64,000 bases of DNA from Flavobacteriales bacterium UBA852. Lineage in GTDB: Bacteria > Bacteroidota > Bacteroidia > Flavobacteriales_E > Vicingaceae. A program made the position numbers and the translations under genes. Where the stretch lies: contig DBGO01000002.1 of NCBI GenBank assembly GCA_002295925.1, forward strand, positions 95,467 to 159,466. Reading direction: 5' to 3'. The notes under the pieces are model-generated. The model saw only the letters and a list, made by a program, of their open reading frames with translations, ran no database searches and was not told the DNA's origin. Positions 8,890 to 18,068 of the stretch are shown here, one piece after another (position 1 is the first letter of the stretch; each line of letters opens with the position of its first letter).

Positions 8890-9446
8890 TGAACAGGTAT
8901 AAAGAAAATAAAATATCGGAAAAGGAACTAATTGAGCATTGCATAGCGGATGACAGAAAATATCAAGAGATATTTTATAAGCGTTTTGCTCCCACTATGT
9001 ATCGAATCTGTCAAAATTATGCAACAGACAGAGATGAAGCTATGGATTTTTTACAAGAAGGATTCATTGCAGTATTTGATAATTTGCATAAATACCGGTT
9101 TGAAGGCTCTTTAGAAGGATGGATAAAAAAAGTGATTATTTATAAAATTATTGATTTGCTGCGGGGGAAAAAAAGATATTATGAAGCATTGGCTAAAATG
9201 GACAACGAACAATTTGACGAACAAGAAGAATTTGAATTGGAAAATGCACAAATTTCAGCCGAAAAGATAAAAAACTTAGTAAACAACTTACCCGAAAAAG
9301 CATCGCTGGTTTTAAAATTATATGCTTTGGAAGGTTATACCCATAAAGAAATAGCAGAAATCTTAAACATTTCGGTAGGAACATCAAAATCTCAACTCAA
9401 CAGAGCCAGAAAAATGCTAAAAGCTGCTTTGATTAATATAAAATAA
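8889..9446 (+). CDS. ECF-type RNA polymerase sigma factor (sigma-70 family)
   Basis: Extracytoplasmic-function sigma factor of 185 residues. Region 2 includes MYRICQNYATDRDEAMDFLQ and GSLEGWIKKVIIYKIID (the 2.4 helix). Region 4 includes LPEKASLVLKLYALEGYTHK and a helix-turn-helix ending GTSKSQLNRARKML. Region 1.1 is absent, as expected. An upstream in-frame TTG at 8880 is possible, but ATG at 8889 overlapping the previous stop is the natural start. The next gene begins in its stop codon (TAATG again), giving a three-gene translationally coupled operon. It presumably directs transcription from the TTCCAACC-type promoters on either side. Confidence 0.9.
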   Translation: MNRYKENKISEKELIEHCIADDRKYQEIFYKRFAPTMYRICQNYATDRDEAMDFLQEGFIAVFDNLHKYRFEGSLEGWIKKVIIYKIIDLLRGKKRYYEALAKMDNEQFDEQEEFELENAQISAEKIKNLVNNLPEKASLVLKLYALEGYTHKEIAEILNISVGTSKSQLNRARKMLKAALINIK

Positions 9447-10867
9447 TGGCTGAAAAGAAAAAAAATATCACCCAAATTATTCGCGACAGTTTTAAGCAAA
9501 CTAATCAAGAGCTTAATGCTGATTCGTTAGATGCGCTGTGGAATGATTTTAAAAATAAAGCCGGCAAGCAACAACCTCCTAAAATAGATAAAATAGTTGC
9601 TGATTCTTTTAATCAAACACATGAACCAAAATTACCGGAAAATGCGTGGAACGACATGCAAAACCGATTGGATATTGAAACCGTATGGAAAAACATTGAT
9701 AATGTTTTGACAAAAAGAAAAAAACGCATTTATTATCACCTTAGTATTTCCGCAATGCTCTTGATATTGTTCATTATTTCTATTCCCAAAAAGACAAGTT
9801 TTAACAAAATCGCATCTTTAAAAACAAAAAATGAAACTTTGAAAAAAGATTTTATACAACAAAACAAATTAGCTACACAAAACACTAAAGAAACATCAAT
9901 AGATAAACAAAAAAATAAAAAAACAGCAAAAAATACCCTTAAATCTACTTCCAAAACGGATAAAAGAACACCCGGATATAACGTTTCTAAAACCGTTGTT
10001 GTTGACAAAGCAAATAATAATAATAATGAGCTTGCATACAATACCAATAATAAAAAACAAACTGTATCCCTTAACAACATCAAAATCAATACATTAGAAA
10101 ATATTGAAAACATTAAAAATCAAGAGCAACCCTTTGATTATTACATTGAGAAGATTATTCCTAAATCTTGTTGTGAATTTTCCGGCTCTCAAATTGACAC
10201 ATTTAAAACAAGAACAAATAATTATTTACTCACTAGTAATAATTCTGATGCCGGTTTGAATACAAACTCACTTTCGTTTGGAATAGAATTTCAATTAAAT
10301 AATACGTGGATAATAGACTCTGAAACCAAACAAGGATTTTCTGAACAATCTTTAGTATTAAATAAAGCCAATATAACCCCTTCTGTAGGTGTTTACATTA
10401 ATAAAAAAATTAATTCTAAATACTTGGTAAGCATTTCAGCACATTTTATATCTTCTCAAAAAACAACCAATTATTTGTATTTAAACGGAAGTTACACTAA
10501 AAAAGTAAAGCAAATAAATTACTATAAATTAAATCCTTCTGTTTCTAGAGTTATTGCATTGAAAAACGGAAATAACATCCATATTACATTAGGCGGATAT
10601 ATGGCACTGGCAAATAAAATGAAAATTCAATTCTCGAACAACGAAGGGCTATACTACATTAAAGCACCTTTTTCTTCCTATGATTGGGGTATGATTTCAG
10701 GAATATCATTCAATAAAAAAACATCGAAATACGATTTTTCTATTGGTCCTACGGTGAATTACGGATTAAAAAACATTTATCAAAGCAAACAGCAAATACC
10801 TGATTATCTGATAGAAACAAAAAATTTAGCGGTTGGATTAAAAATAAATGTAGGTTTTTTAAAATAA
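9446..10867 (+). CDS. Putative membrane-spanning anti-sigma partner with barrel-like C-terminus
   Basis: A 473-residue protein with one membrane segment (about 95-112, HLSISAMLLILFIISIP). The N-terminal ~90 residues are predicted cytoplasmic and contain a motif twice: RDSFKQTNQEL...ALWNDF (about 14-35) and ADSFNQTHEPKL...AWNDM (about 52-72). A Lys/Asn/Thr-rich linker follows. The C-terminal ~270 residues are beta-rich with alternating hydrophobic/aromatic strands, like outer-membrane beta-barrel domains. It overlaps the sigma gene stop. Position and topology fit an anti-sigma factor. It lacks the usual ZAS zinc motif (HxxxCxxC), so the role is inferred only. Confidence 0.65.
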   Translation: MAEKKKNITQIIRDSFKQTNQELNADSLDALWNDFKNKAGKQQPPKIDKIVADSFNQTHEPKLPENAWNDMQNRLDIETVWKNIDNVLTKRKKRIYYHLSISAMLLILFIISIPKKTSFNKIASLKTKNETLKKDFIQQNKLATQNTKETSIDKQKNKKTAKNTLKSTSKTDKRTPGYNVSKTVVVDKANNNNNELAYNTNNKKQTVSLNNIKINTLENIENIKNQEQPFDYYIEKIIPKSCCEFSGSQIDTFKTRTNNYLLTSNNSDAGLNTNSLSFGIEFQLNNTWIIDSETKQGFSEQSLVLNKANITPSVGVYINKKINSKYLVSISAHFISSQKTTNYLYLNGSYTKKVKQINYYKLNPSVSRVIALKNGNNIHITLGGYMALANKMKIQFSNNEGLYYIKAPFSSYDWGMISGISFNKKTSKYDFSIGPTVNYGLKNIYQSKQQIPDYLIETKNLAVGLKINVGFLK

Positions 10868-10868
10868 A

Positions 10869-10876
10869 TTCCAACC
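10869..10876 (+). promoter_or_regulatory. Candidate ECF-sigma -35-like box (second copy)
   Basis: TTCCAACC followed by a T-rich tract and TTATATATAG, alignable to the region at 8149-8190. It starts just after the anti-sigma-like gene and 94 bases before the lipoprotein at 10971, giving that gene a long leader. Confidence 0.4.
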
Positions 10877-10970
10877 CTTCAGGTTTTTTCCCTTCTTATA
10901 TATAGAAATAGAAACGGCGGAAACCGAAAAGCCTTAAATAGAGTAGGTAAAACTTAAAACTTTATTTATT

Positions 10971-11423
10971 ATGAAAACAAAAACTTTTGCAAAACTAAAC
11001 GTAGTATTATTAGCAATTACAATTGCGCTTTTTTCAACTTCGTGTAAAAAGAAATATGCTAAATACGACAACATGGAAGTGGTTGAAAATACTTACACAG
11101 GTAATGTTTTAATCACTTCAACAGGTAGTGACCCTGGTGCTGACTTTACTGGTGTGGGTAACTCTGGAAAATACTCTTTTGTTTGGGATAACCCTAAGAA
11201 AAGAGCTGAATTGAATTATGATATTACTACCCCCTCGGGCTCTGTTCAATTCATTATTAATGACGCTAAAGGTAAAGAGGTATTAAACGTAACAAGAAGT
11301 GCCGGCGGCGATGACACTTTCTCAGGCGTATCTGATGAAGGAAAAAAAGGAAAGTGGTTAATCACCATTATTTTCACAAATTTCGATGGAGATGGAAGTT
11401 TTTCTATTTCTCCTATTGACTAA
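10971..11423 (+). CDS. Small lipoprotein, likely target of the adjacent ECF sigma factor
   Basis: 150 residues. The signal peptide ends at STSC (lipobox, Cys25), followed by KKKYAKYDN. The mature part is a compact beta-rich domain with Gly/Asp-rich turns (GSDPGADFTGVGNSG, FDGDGSFSISPID). No family recognised. It has its own leader and a strong terminator, so it is probably a monocistronic, abundant transcript driven from the TTCCAACC box. Its codons are noticeably richer in preferred forms (ggtaactctgg, gctgac) than the neighbours, which suggests high expression. Confidence 0.7.
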   Translation: MKTKTFAKLNVVLLAITIALFSTSCKKKYAKYDNMEVVENTYTGNVLITSTGSDPGADFTGVGNSGKYSFVWDNPKKRAELNYDITTPSGSVQFIINDAKGKEVLNVTRSAGGDDTFSGVSDEGKKGKWLITIIFTNFDGDGSFSISPID

Positions 11424-11450
11424 TTTTCATCCACATATTAAAAACTAAAA

Positions 11451-11479
11451 AGAGGCTATAATTATAGCCTCTTTTTTTA
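11451..11479. terminator. Bidirectional intrinsic terminator
   Basis: A perfect 22-base palindrome (11451-11472) with arms beginning AGAGGCTATA and a T-run after it on the plus strand. An A-rich tract before it gives a U-run for the minus strand. It lies between the convergent lipoprotein and beta-barrel genes. Confidence 0.85.
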
Positions 11480-11492
11480 TCGAAAAAATTAA

Positions 11493-13169
11493 TTAAAAAC
11501 TGTAAGAAAGTCCGCCTAAAATACCAAATCCTTGAACTTTATATTGTTGCCATTTGTAATATTTGGTAGCAGCAATATTGGTAAAGTTTATATAAGCCGA
11601 CAAGCGTTTGGTGTAACGGTATTCAAACCCAATATTGGCATCAATGTAAGCTTTTAGTGTTTGTGCATTGTATGTTGTAATATTTCCTTCAGTCGTATTG
11701 AGCGTTTCAATTATTCTACCGTAGCGCTTGCCTACATAAAACAAAGTTGCGTGTGCAATTATTTTTTGCTGTAAGTTATAACTAAAAACCAATTTTGCTT
11801 GCAATTGCGGTAAATTCCATGCTTTCAATTCATTTTTTGTGGTATAATCGGCATATTGAGCATTTAAAAGAATTTTTAATTTATCACGGTTTTCGTAAGC
11901 TAATTGTGCACTGTATTTTGTAGTTGAAACCTTATCATACACCACAGTAAATTTATTGTTCATAACATCGGTTGTATCCAACACAAACAACGGTTGATTT
12001 TCATTGGTATATTTCATTCCTTTTAAATTAAAAGAAATTCGCTTGCTTGCTTGACCGCGAATACCGGCATACAATTGTAATTTTTCATTGGTATTGATAA
12101 GCTCAATATTTGGATTGATAAATCGGTTTTCGGTAAAGAGTGTACGAATGGAATTTCGTTTCATTTTTCCGTTTATTCCAATATAAGGAATGATAATATC
12201 GCCTACTACATTGTATTTAAACTCCGCTTGCGGATAAAAATGAAAACGTGCCGTATTATCGGCATCTATATAAATACCTATTCCTACATTTAGCCGCCAT
12301 TTTTTGGCTATAGTACTGATTTTCGGCTCAAGAGCCAGAATTCCATTTCCGGTAGAGTCGATTGCATTTTGCGGTTTATAATAATCGAAATAAGCATTTA
12401 AACGATACCATTCCGAACCTGTAAATTGTCCGCCATTTGCTCCTACTTTTACATTTAATTCATTCACATTTTGTAAATCGTTTAAATAATATCCGCCACC
12501 ATAAACTGTATAACCTATTTTTCCGGTATCCTCTTCGTATTTGGTATAACTTCCTTCATAGCCAAAAATGGCATAGCGTTGTTTTACGGTATCTTTATTG
12601 GTAATTTCTACGGAAGATGTATCGGGTAGTCCGTAATAATGCATAACATTTCGTTGAAAATAAGCACGATTTGAAAAAGCAAACTTTTTATCGGCTCGTT
12701 TTACAAATGCTTGCACAAGATTATCGCTAAAACCGGCATAATTTATTTTATTTAATCCTTTGGATGATAAATGATTGGCAGAAAAATCATACATCCATTT
12801 TTTGTTTCGTTTACTCATAAAATGATATTCTGCCAGCGGCGTTGTGTACATTCCTATGCCCAATTTTAAATAATGCTTATACAAACGCACCAAGGGTTCG
12901 CCTTTTATGCGGGCAGGTTTTATGCTTTCAACATCCAGTTGCGATTGAATGGTTTTCTTTAAGGTAGAATATTTTACATCAATATCCATTTTGGTGGTGT
13001 CGGTCAAATCGGGATTGTCTTTTATTTTAACAGCATCGGTTAAAATGGGCTGAAACTCACTGACAACAATAAAAGTATCTTCGTTGAGCGTGTTTTGTGC
13101 CTTAGCTGCGTTCATCAACAGAGTAACCAACACAAACAACAGTAAAGTATTTCGATTTGTATTTTTCAT
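11493..13169 (-). CDS. TonB-receptor-like outer membrane beta-barrel protein
   Basis: A 558-residue secreted protein with a signal peptide ending near AAKAQN. The body is a series of alternating amphipathic strands with aromatic girdles, ending in the C-terminal aromatic FGILGGLSYSF, as in outer-membrane barrels. There is no clear TonB plug domain, so it is barrel-only, related to the TonB-dependent-receptor superfamily in fold. It follows the 1040-residue TPR gene by 18 bp on the same strand, and the two are probably one operon. Such TPR/barrel pairs are seen together in Bacteroidota genomes. The precise role is unknown, perhaps envelope structure. Confidence 0.65.
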   Translation of the reverse strand: MKNTNRNTLLLFVLVTLLMNAAKAQNTLNEDTFIVVSEFQPILTDAVKIKDNPDLTDTTKMDIDVKYSTLKKTIQSQLDVESIKPARIKGEPLVRLYKHYLKLGIGMYTTPLAEYHFMSKRNKKWMYDFSANHLSSKGLNKINYAGFSDNLVQAFVKRADKKFAFSNRAYFQRNVMHYYGLPDTSSVEITNKDTVKQRYAIFGYEGSYTKYEEDTGKIGYTVYGGGYYLNDLQNVNELNVKVGANGGQFTGSEWYRLNAYFDYYKPQNAIDSTGNGILALEPKISTIAKKWRLNVGIGIYIDADNTARFHFYPQAEFKYNVVGDIIIPYIGINGKMKRNSIRTLFTENRFINPNIELINTNEKLQLYAGIRGQASKRISFNLKGMKYTNENQPLFVLDTTDVMNNKFTVVYDKVSTTKYSAQLAYENRDKLKILLNAQYADYTTKNELKAWNLPQLQAKLVFSYNLQQKIIAHATLFYVGKRYGRIIETLNTTEGNITTYNAQTLKAYIDANIGFEYRYTKRLSAYINFTNIAATKYYKWQQYKVQGFGILGGLSYSF

Positions 13170-13187
13170 AACAATGCTTTATTCGGT

Positions 13188-16100
13188 TTAAGGTTTGGTT
13201 TGAGGTTCGGACAAATCAATTTCAATGTCTTCTTGTTTTTGATTTGTATCTTGATTTTCAAGTTCTTTCAGATAATCTAATTTTTGTTGTGCAACAGCAA
13301 TAAGCGCTTGGTCGCCGTGATAGTTTTTCAATAAATTCTCCAACGTTACTTTGGCTTGAAAAATATCTTCTTTTGCCAAGAAATTATCCGAAAGGAGAAT
13401 AAATCCTTTGGCAATCCAATAATCATAACCGGGGAAATTTTTCACCAAATTGTACACCGTAGTTTCGGTTAAATCGTATTGATGTTGATGATAATATATT
13501 TCGGCAATCATATATTGCGCTTCGGCTCCGTATTGATTTTTAAAGGTTGCCGCCACTTGCAACGATTGCAATGCTTGAGCTGTATCGTTCAGATTGATAA
13601 GATTATTTTTGGCAACCGTCAGATGTGTTTTTGCCAACATCAACGGATTGTCCGTATCGGCATTGATGATTTGGGTAGCAATTTCTGCGGCACGTTCCCA
13701 ATTTTGCTGTGCGATATAAATATCCAACAATTCTTTACGGGCTTCATTCAGTATATTCTCATCGTTAGAATTTGTCAGCAATTCATTGTAATAATAAATG
13801 GTTTTAGCTGTATCGTTCAATTGCTTAGACGCTCGTGCGGCATAAACCAATGCCTGTGTAATAAAATGAGCATCCTTGCTTTGAATAACAGTCTCAAAAT
13901 CGGGCAAGGCATTCGCAAAGTCTTTATTTTTCCATAAACATTCGCCACGGTAATAATGAGCTTCAACAGCTTTTATCCCATTTGGATATTTGTTTAAATA
14001 ATCGGTAAATGCAGGAATGGCTTTTTCGCAATTGCTTTCCATAAAAAAGTTTTCGGCTACTTGGTAGTAATCGGTTTCTTGCACTGTTGCAGCAGCATCG
14101 GCAAATGGCAAAGTGGAAACATAGGCTTCGTATTCCGATAATTTTCCGTTATCCATATAAATGAGTTTAATTTTTTCCAATGCCTGTTGCGCTTCTTCCG
14201 ATTGCGGATATTTATCAATAACCTCTTTAAAAACGGCTATTGCCTCATCATCTTGTTTAGTGTTGAAATAATACAATCCTTTTTTGAGTAATGCTTTTTT
14301 GTAGAAAACCGAATTGGGATAATCAGTAATGATTTTCTCATACTGTTGCAGGGCTTTTTCGGGCTGGTTTAATAAAAAATAAGTTTCGCCCAACTCGAAT
14401 ACGGCATTATCGGTGTATTTCGATTTTGGATAAGTTACGATAAGGGTTTGCAACAAGTCGGCTTTGTCTTGATAATTTTTTTCCACACCGTTTGCCAAAG
14501 CACTTTGATACAGTGCATAATCGACCTGCCAATTATTTGCCATTATGGCTTTATCGTAATATTCTATTGCGGCACGGTAATCTTTCTGAATAAAAAAGCA
14601 ATCGGCAATACGATTAAGTGCATCGGCATATACTTTTGACTTTTGATTGCTTTCGTTATTGACAAATTTACGGAACCAAAATTCGGCGTTTTTATAATCT
14701 TTTAATTTAAAATAGGCATAGCCAATATGGTAATTTGCTTTGTTGTAGAAAGGTAATGCAGAAGCAAATGGCAAAGATATAAATTGCTTGTATTTTTCAA
14801 TTGCTTGCTTGTAATCGCCCAAACGGTAATAGGTTTCGGCACGCCAATAGGCATTTTTTGCGGCTATTTTTTTATCATAAGGGTATTTATCGGATAAATC
14901 GAAGTATTTTAATGCTTCTTGATATTTATGATTATTGAACAATTCCAATGCTCTTAAATGCGCAATTTTTTGATACGCTTCGAGCATTTTAATGTCTTTC
15001 ACTTTTATATTGTCTAACGATTTGAGCGCTCCTTCATAATTTTTGGTGGTGTAATAAATAGCCAACAAATATTCGTAAGCATTTTTCAACTTGGGCGAAT
15101 CGGGATATTTATTTATGTATTCTTCAAATGCATTAATGGCATCGTTGTAAGGATATAAAGCCAATTCATACGACAGTTTGGCAAAATTGAACAAAGCATC
15201 TTCCTTCACTTCTTTGTCGTAATCATACTCAAATGCTTTGTAAAATGCCTCTCGCGCGTATTTCTTATTATTTTCTTTCAGATAGCATTTTGCTAAATTG
15301 TAATAAGCCATTTGCGAAATGCTGTCCACTTTTCCGTTGATAGCTTTTTGATAATATTTTTCCGCTTTATTGCACTTTTTGGCATTGTGATAGGCATAAG
15401 CCAACTGGTAAAAATCGAGCGGTGTGGCATCATACGTATGTTTTTCTACATATTGCGACAAATACGGAATAGCATCCTCATATCTTCCTGTACGATACAA
15501 CGACTCCCCTACCAAACGGGCAATTTCTTCGCTGCGTTTTAATTTCTTGGTTGTGTCCATCACCACGGGTGCGTAAGACAGCAATTCGTCGTATTTGCCT
15601 TGTTTGTATAATATTTGCACCAAATAAAACGGGACAACCACTTTAAATTTCGGATCACCCTCTAATTGTTTAAAAGTTTTATAGGCCGTTTCTAAATTAC
15701 CCTCTTCATAAGCAATGTGGGCATAATAATATCGAGCCGGTGCAGTGTATTTTGTATCTGTATCTTTTATCTCAAAAAAATTGACTTTTGCTTTTGCATA
15801 ATCTTTGAGCATAAAATAAGCATAGCCGTTTTTAAAATAATATTCGGCAAGTTCATCGGTAGAAAGGTCGTATTTATCAATCTTTGCGTACCATTTTACA
15901 ACATCTTTATACTTCTTTTTTCTGAAAAAATAATTACCCAATTGAAAATAAGCCAGCTTTACTTTTGGACTCTCGGGATAATTGCGAATAAAATTTTCCA
16001 ATAAATAAACAGCATCGTTTTGATACAAGTTTAAAGCACAAACTGCTTTATGATAAACAGCGTCTTCGTAATTTTCAGAATGCGGATTGCCCGACTCTTC

Positions 16101-16298
16101 CAAATATTTGTCAAATTCGGTATAAGCTGCCGGGTATTTTTCTTTAGAAAACAAAGAGAGGGCATTTAAATATGTATTAATAGGGTCGTCGTAGTTTTTG
16201 GTCTTTTGTGCAAAGCTTTGAACACTATACACAAACAAAAAAACCGACAACAATAAATGAATTTTAATTTTTTTCTGCACGATATATGTATTTTTCAC
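13188..16298 (-). CDS. Large periplasmic tetratricopeptide-repeat protein
   Basis: About 1,035 residues made almost entirely of TPR units (many A.Y.LG..Y...K.Y..A...F motifs, such as YFQLGNYFFRKKKYKDVVKW and AVFELGETYFLLNQPEKALQ). A signal peptide ends near SVQSFAQ. The C-terminal units resemble the YbgF/CpoB and BamD type of TPR (NYPNSVF, KYPNGIKA). There is no ATG near the N-terminus: candidate starts are TTG (16310), GTG (16298) or GTG (16280), and all give a usable signal peptide. It is the first gene of the pair with the barrel protein and is divergent from ftsE. It likely scaffolds envelope complexes. This is inferred. Confidence 0.75.
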   Translation of the reverse strand: MKNTYIVQKKIKIHLLLSVFLFVYSVQSFAQKTKNYDDPINTYLNALSLFSKEKYPAAYTEFDKYLEESGNPHSENYEDAVYHKAVCALNLYQNDAVYLLENFIRNYPESPKVKLAYFQLGNYFFRKKKYKDVVKWYAKIDKYDLSTDELAEYYFKNGYAYFMLKDYAKAKVNFFEIKDTDTKYTAPARYYYAHIAYEEGNLETAYKTFKQLEGDPKFKVVVPFYLVQILYKQGKYDELLSYAPVVMDTTKKLKRSEEIARLVGESLYRTGRYEDAIPYLSQYVEKHTYDATPLDFYQLAYAYHNAKKCNKAEKYYQKAINGKVDSISQMAYYNLAKCYLKENNKKYAREAFYKAFEYDYDKEVKEDALFNFAKLSYELALYPYNDAINAFEEYINKYPDSPKLKNAYEYLLAIYYTTKNYEGALKSLDNIKVKDIKMLEAYQKIAHLRALELFNNHKYQEALKYFDLSDKYPYDKKIAAKNAYWRAETYYRLGDYKQAIEKYKQFISLPFASALPFYNKANYHIGYAYFKLKDYKNAEFWFRKFVNNESNQKSKVYADALNRIADCFFIQKDYRAAIEYYDKAIMANNWQVDYALYQSALANGVEKNYQDKADLLQTLIVTYPKSKYTDNAVFELGETYFLLNQPEKALQQYEKIITDYPNSVFYKKALLKKGLYYFNTKQDDEAIAVFKEVIDKYPQSEEAQQALEKIKLIYMDNGKLSEYEAYVSTLPFADAAATVQETDYYQVAENFFMESNCEKAIPAFTDYLNKYPNGIKAVEAHYYRGECLWKNKDFANALPDFETVIQSKDAHFITQALVYAARASKQLNDTAKTIYYYNELLTNSNDENILNEARKELLDIYIAQQNWERAAEIATQIINADTDNPLMLAKTHLTVAKNNLINLNDTAQALQSLQVAATFKNQYGAEAQYMIAEIYYHQHQYDLTETTVYNLVKNFPGYDYWIAKGFILLSDNFLAKEDIFQAKVTLENLLKNYHGDQALIAVAQQKLDYLKELENQDTNQKQEDIEIDLSEPQTKP

Positions 16299-16467
16299 GT
16301 TGATAATCAAGTTTTTACAATATATTCTTAATCAATCTAAAAGTAAGGAGGATATTAGTGGATTTAGACGCAACAAACGATAAGTTTTCAACGTGAGAGT
16401 GTTAAAATTATTTCTTAACTACTCTGTTAAAAAATATTAACTTTACTTTGCTTAAAGCTCAGCAATT

Positions 16468-17157
16468 ATGGATAAAACATTAGTGGCATTCCAAAATGCA
16501 GCCATTCATCAAAATATACACAATCAGGTTTTGAAAGACGTCAATTTTTCTATTGACAAAGGCGATTTTGTTTATTTAATCGGTAAAACCGGAAGCGGAA
16601 AAAGCAGCCTTTTAAAAACATTGTATGCCGATTTGCCTTTGCTCGAAGGTGAAGCTTTGGTATGCGGATTTAATTTACGCACCATAAAAAAGAAACAAAT
16701 TCCTGAATTGCGCAGAAAATTAGGTATTGTTTTTCAAGATTTCCGTTTACTTACCGACCGCTCGGTGGATAAAAATTTAGAGTTTGTATTGCGTGCTACC
16801 GGCTGGACAGATAAAGTAAACATTAAAAACCGTATTGAAGAAGTTCTCACCAAAGTTGGGTTAATGAATAAGGGATATAAAATGCCTCACGAATTATCGG
16901 GCGGAGAACAGCAACGCGTGGCTATCGCCCGTGCCTTGTTAAATGACCCCGAGTTGATTATTGCCGATGAACCTACAGGGAATTTAGACCCTGAAACATC
17001 TGAGGAGATTATTGATATTCTCTACAATTTACACGAAGATAAAGCCGTTTTACTGGCAACACACGATTATGAACTGATGAAAAAATTTGAAGGCAGCACA
17101 CTTATTTGCGAAAATCAAACTGTTATTTTTCACCGTTTACATCCTTCTGAAGTATAG
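16468..17157 (+). CDS. ftsE: Cell-division ABC ATPase FtsE
   Basis: Cytoplasmic ATPase of the FtsEX complex, which controls septal peptidoglycan hydrolysis. 229 residues. Walker A is GKTGSGKSSLLK, the signature is LSGGEQQRVAIARAL, Walker B is LIIADEPTGNLD and the H-loop is ATHDYE. VFQDFRLLTDRSVDKNL and the insert GYKMPHEL are characteristic of FtsE rather than of LolD. The membrane partner ftsX is not adjacent: a glycosyltransferase follows after 5 bp. A divergent 157-170 bp region separates it from the TPR gene. Confidence 0.88.
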   Translation: MDKTLVAFQNAAIHQNIHNQVLKDVNFSIDKGDFVYLIGKTGSGKSSLLKTLYADLPLLEGEALVCGFNLRTIKKKQIPELRRKLGIVFQDFRLLTDRSVDKNLEFVLRATGWTDKVNIKNRIEEVLTKVGLMNKGYKMPHELSGGEQQRVAIARALLNDPELIIADEPTGNLDPETSEEIIDILYNLHEDKAVLLATHDYELMKKFEGSTLICENQTVIFHRLHPSEV

Positions 17158-17162
17158 TAATT

Positions 17163-18062
17163 ATGCTCTCTATTCTTATTCCTGTATATAATTTTGATAT
17201 AACCGCATTTGTAACGGAATTACACCGTTTATGCGAGCAAGAAAAAATTCCATTTGAAATTATCTTACTCGATGATGCTTCGGACGAGAAGTTCAAAATA
17301 AAAAACAGATTGCTGCAAAGTTTACCCAATGTAACGTATAATGAATTGGATAAAAACATTGGACGTTCAGCCATTAGAAACAAGCTCGCAGAAATTGCTC
17401 AATTCGAGTATTTGCTGTTTGCCGATTGCGATTCAAAAATCAATGATGACAAATTTATATATCGTTATGTAAAAAATCTTTCGCCCTATGCCGTATTATA
17501 CGGCGGAAGGAATTATGAAAAAACCGCACCGGAAAATCCCGATTATTACTTACGTTGGGTTTACGGCGTAAAACGCGAAACAATTGCAGCAGAAAAAAGG
17601 AGTGAAAAACCTTGGGATTCTTTTATGACCAATAATTTTATTATCCCCAAAAAAATATTCAATGAAATACAATTTGAAGAAAACATTATTAACGGCTACG
17701 GCCACGAAGACACTCTTTTCGGATTGAAGCTGAAAGAACGCAAAACTTGTATTATTCATTTAGATAATCCGCTTTGTCATATTGGTTTGGAAACAATCGA
17801 TGAATTTATTGCCAAAACAGAAAACGGCATTAAAAATTTATTTATTTTATACAACAAGGAACTAATTGATAATTCAGTGAAATTAATTCGTGTTTTCGAA
17901 AAATTACAGCAAACCAAAACCACACCTTTTGTGGCTAATTATTTTATAAAAAATCAAGATAAAATCAAACAACGATTGCACAAAAAACGAAATACATTAA
18001 AATGGTTTGATATGTACAAAATTGGCTATTTGTGTGCGTTAAAACACCGGTTGATTAAATAA
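17163..18062 (+). CDS. Family 2 glycosyltransferase
   Basis: GT-A fold sugar transferase. The N-terminal SILIPVYNFD and EIILLDDASDE blocks bind the nucleotide sugar. The metal-binding DxD is FADCDSK. A later NGYGHEDTLFGLKL matches the (E/Q)D..(F/L)..(R/K) acceptor-side motif, with Glu-Asp as candidate catalytic residues. It is 299 residues with no membrane segments, so a soluble cytoplasmic enzyme. It is 5 bp after ftsE and probably co-transcribed. The acceptor is unknown, perhaps a cell-surface glycan. It converges on corA with 6 bp between stops and no terminator. Confidence 0.85.
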   Translation: MLSILIPVYNFDITAFVTELHRLCEQEKIPFEIILLDDASDEKFKIKNRLLQSLPNVTYNELDKNIGRSAIRNKLAEIAQFEYLLFADCDSKINDDKFIYRYVKNLSPYAVLYGGRNYEKTAPENPDYYLRWVYGVKRETIAAEKRSEKPWDSFMTNNFIIPKKIFNEIQFEENIINGYGHEDTLFGLKLKERKTCIIHLDNPLCHIGLETIDEFIAKTENGIKNLFILYNKELIDNSVKLIRVFEKLQQTKTTPFVANYFIKNQDKIKQRLHKKRNTLKWFDMYKIGYLCALKHRLIK

Positions 18063-18068
18063 AACATA

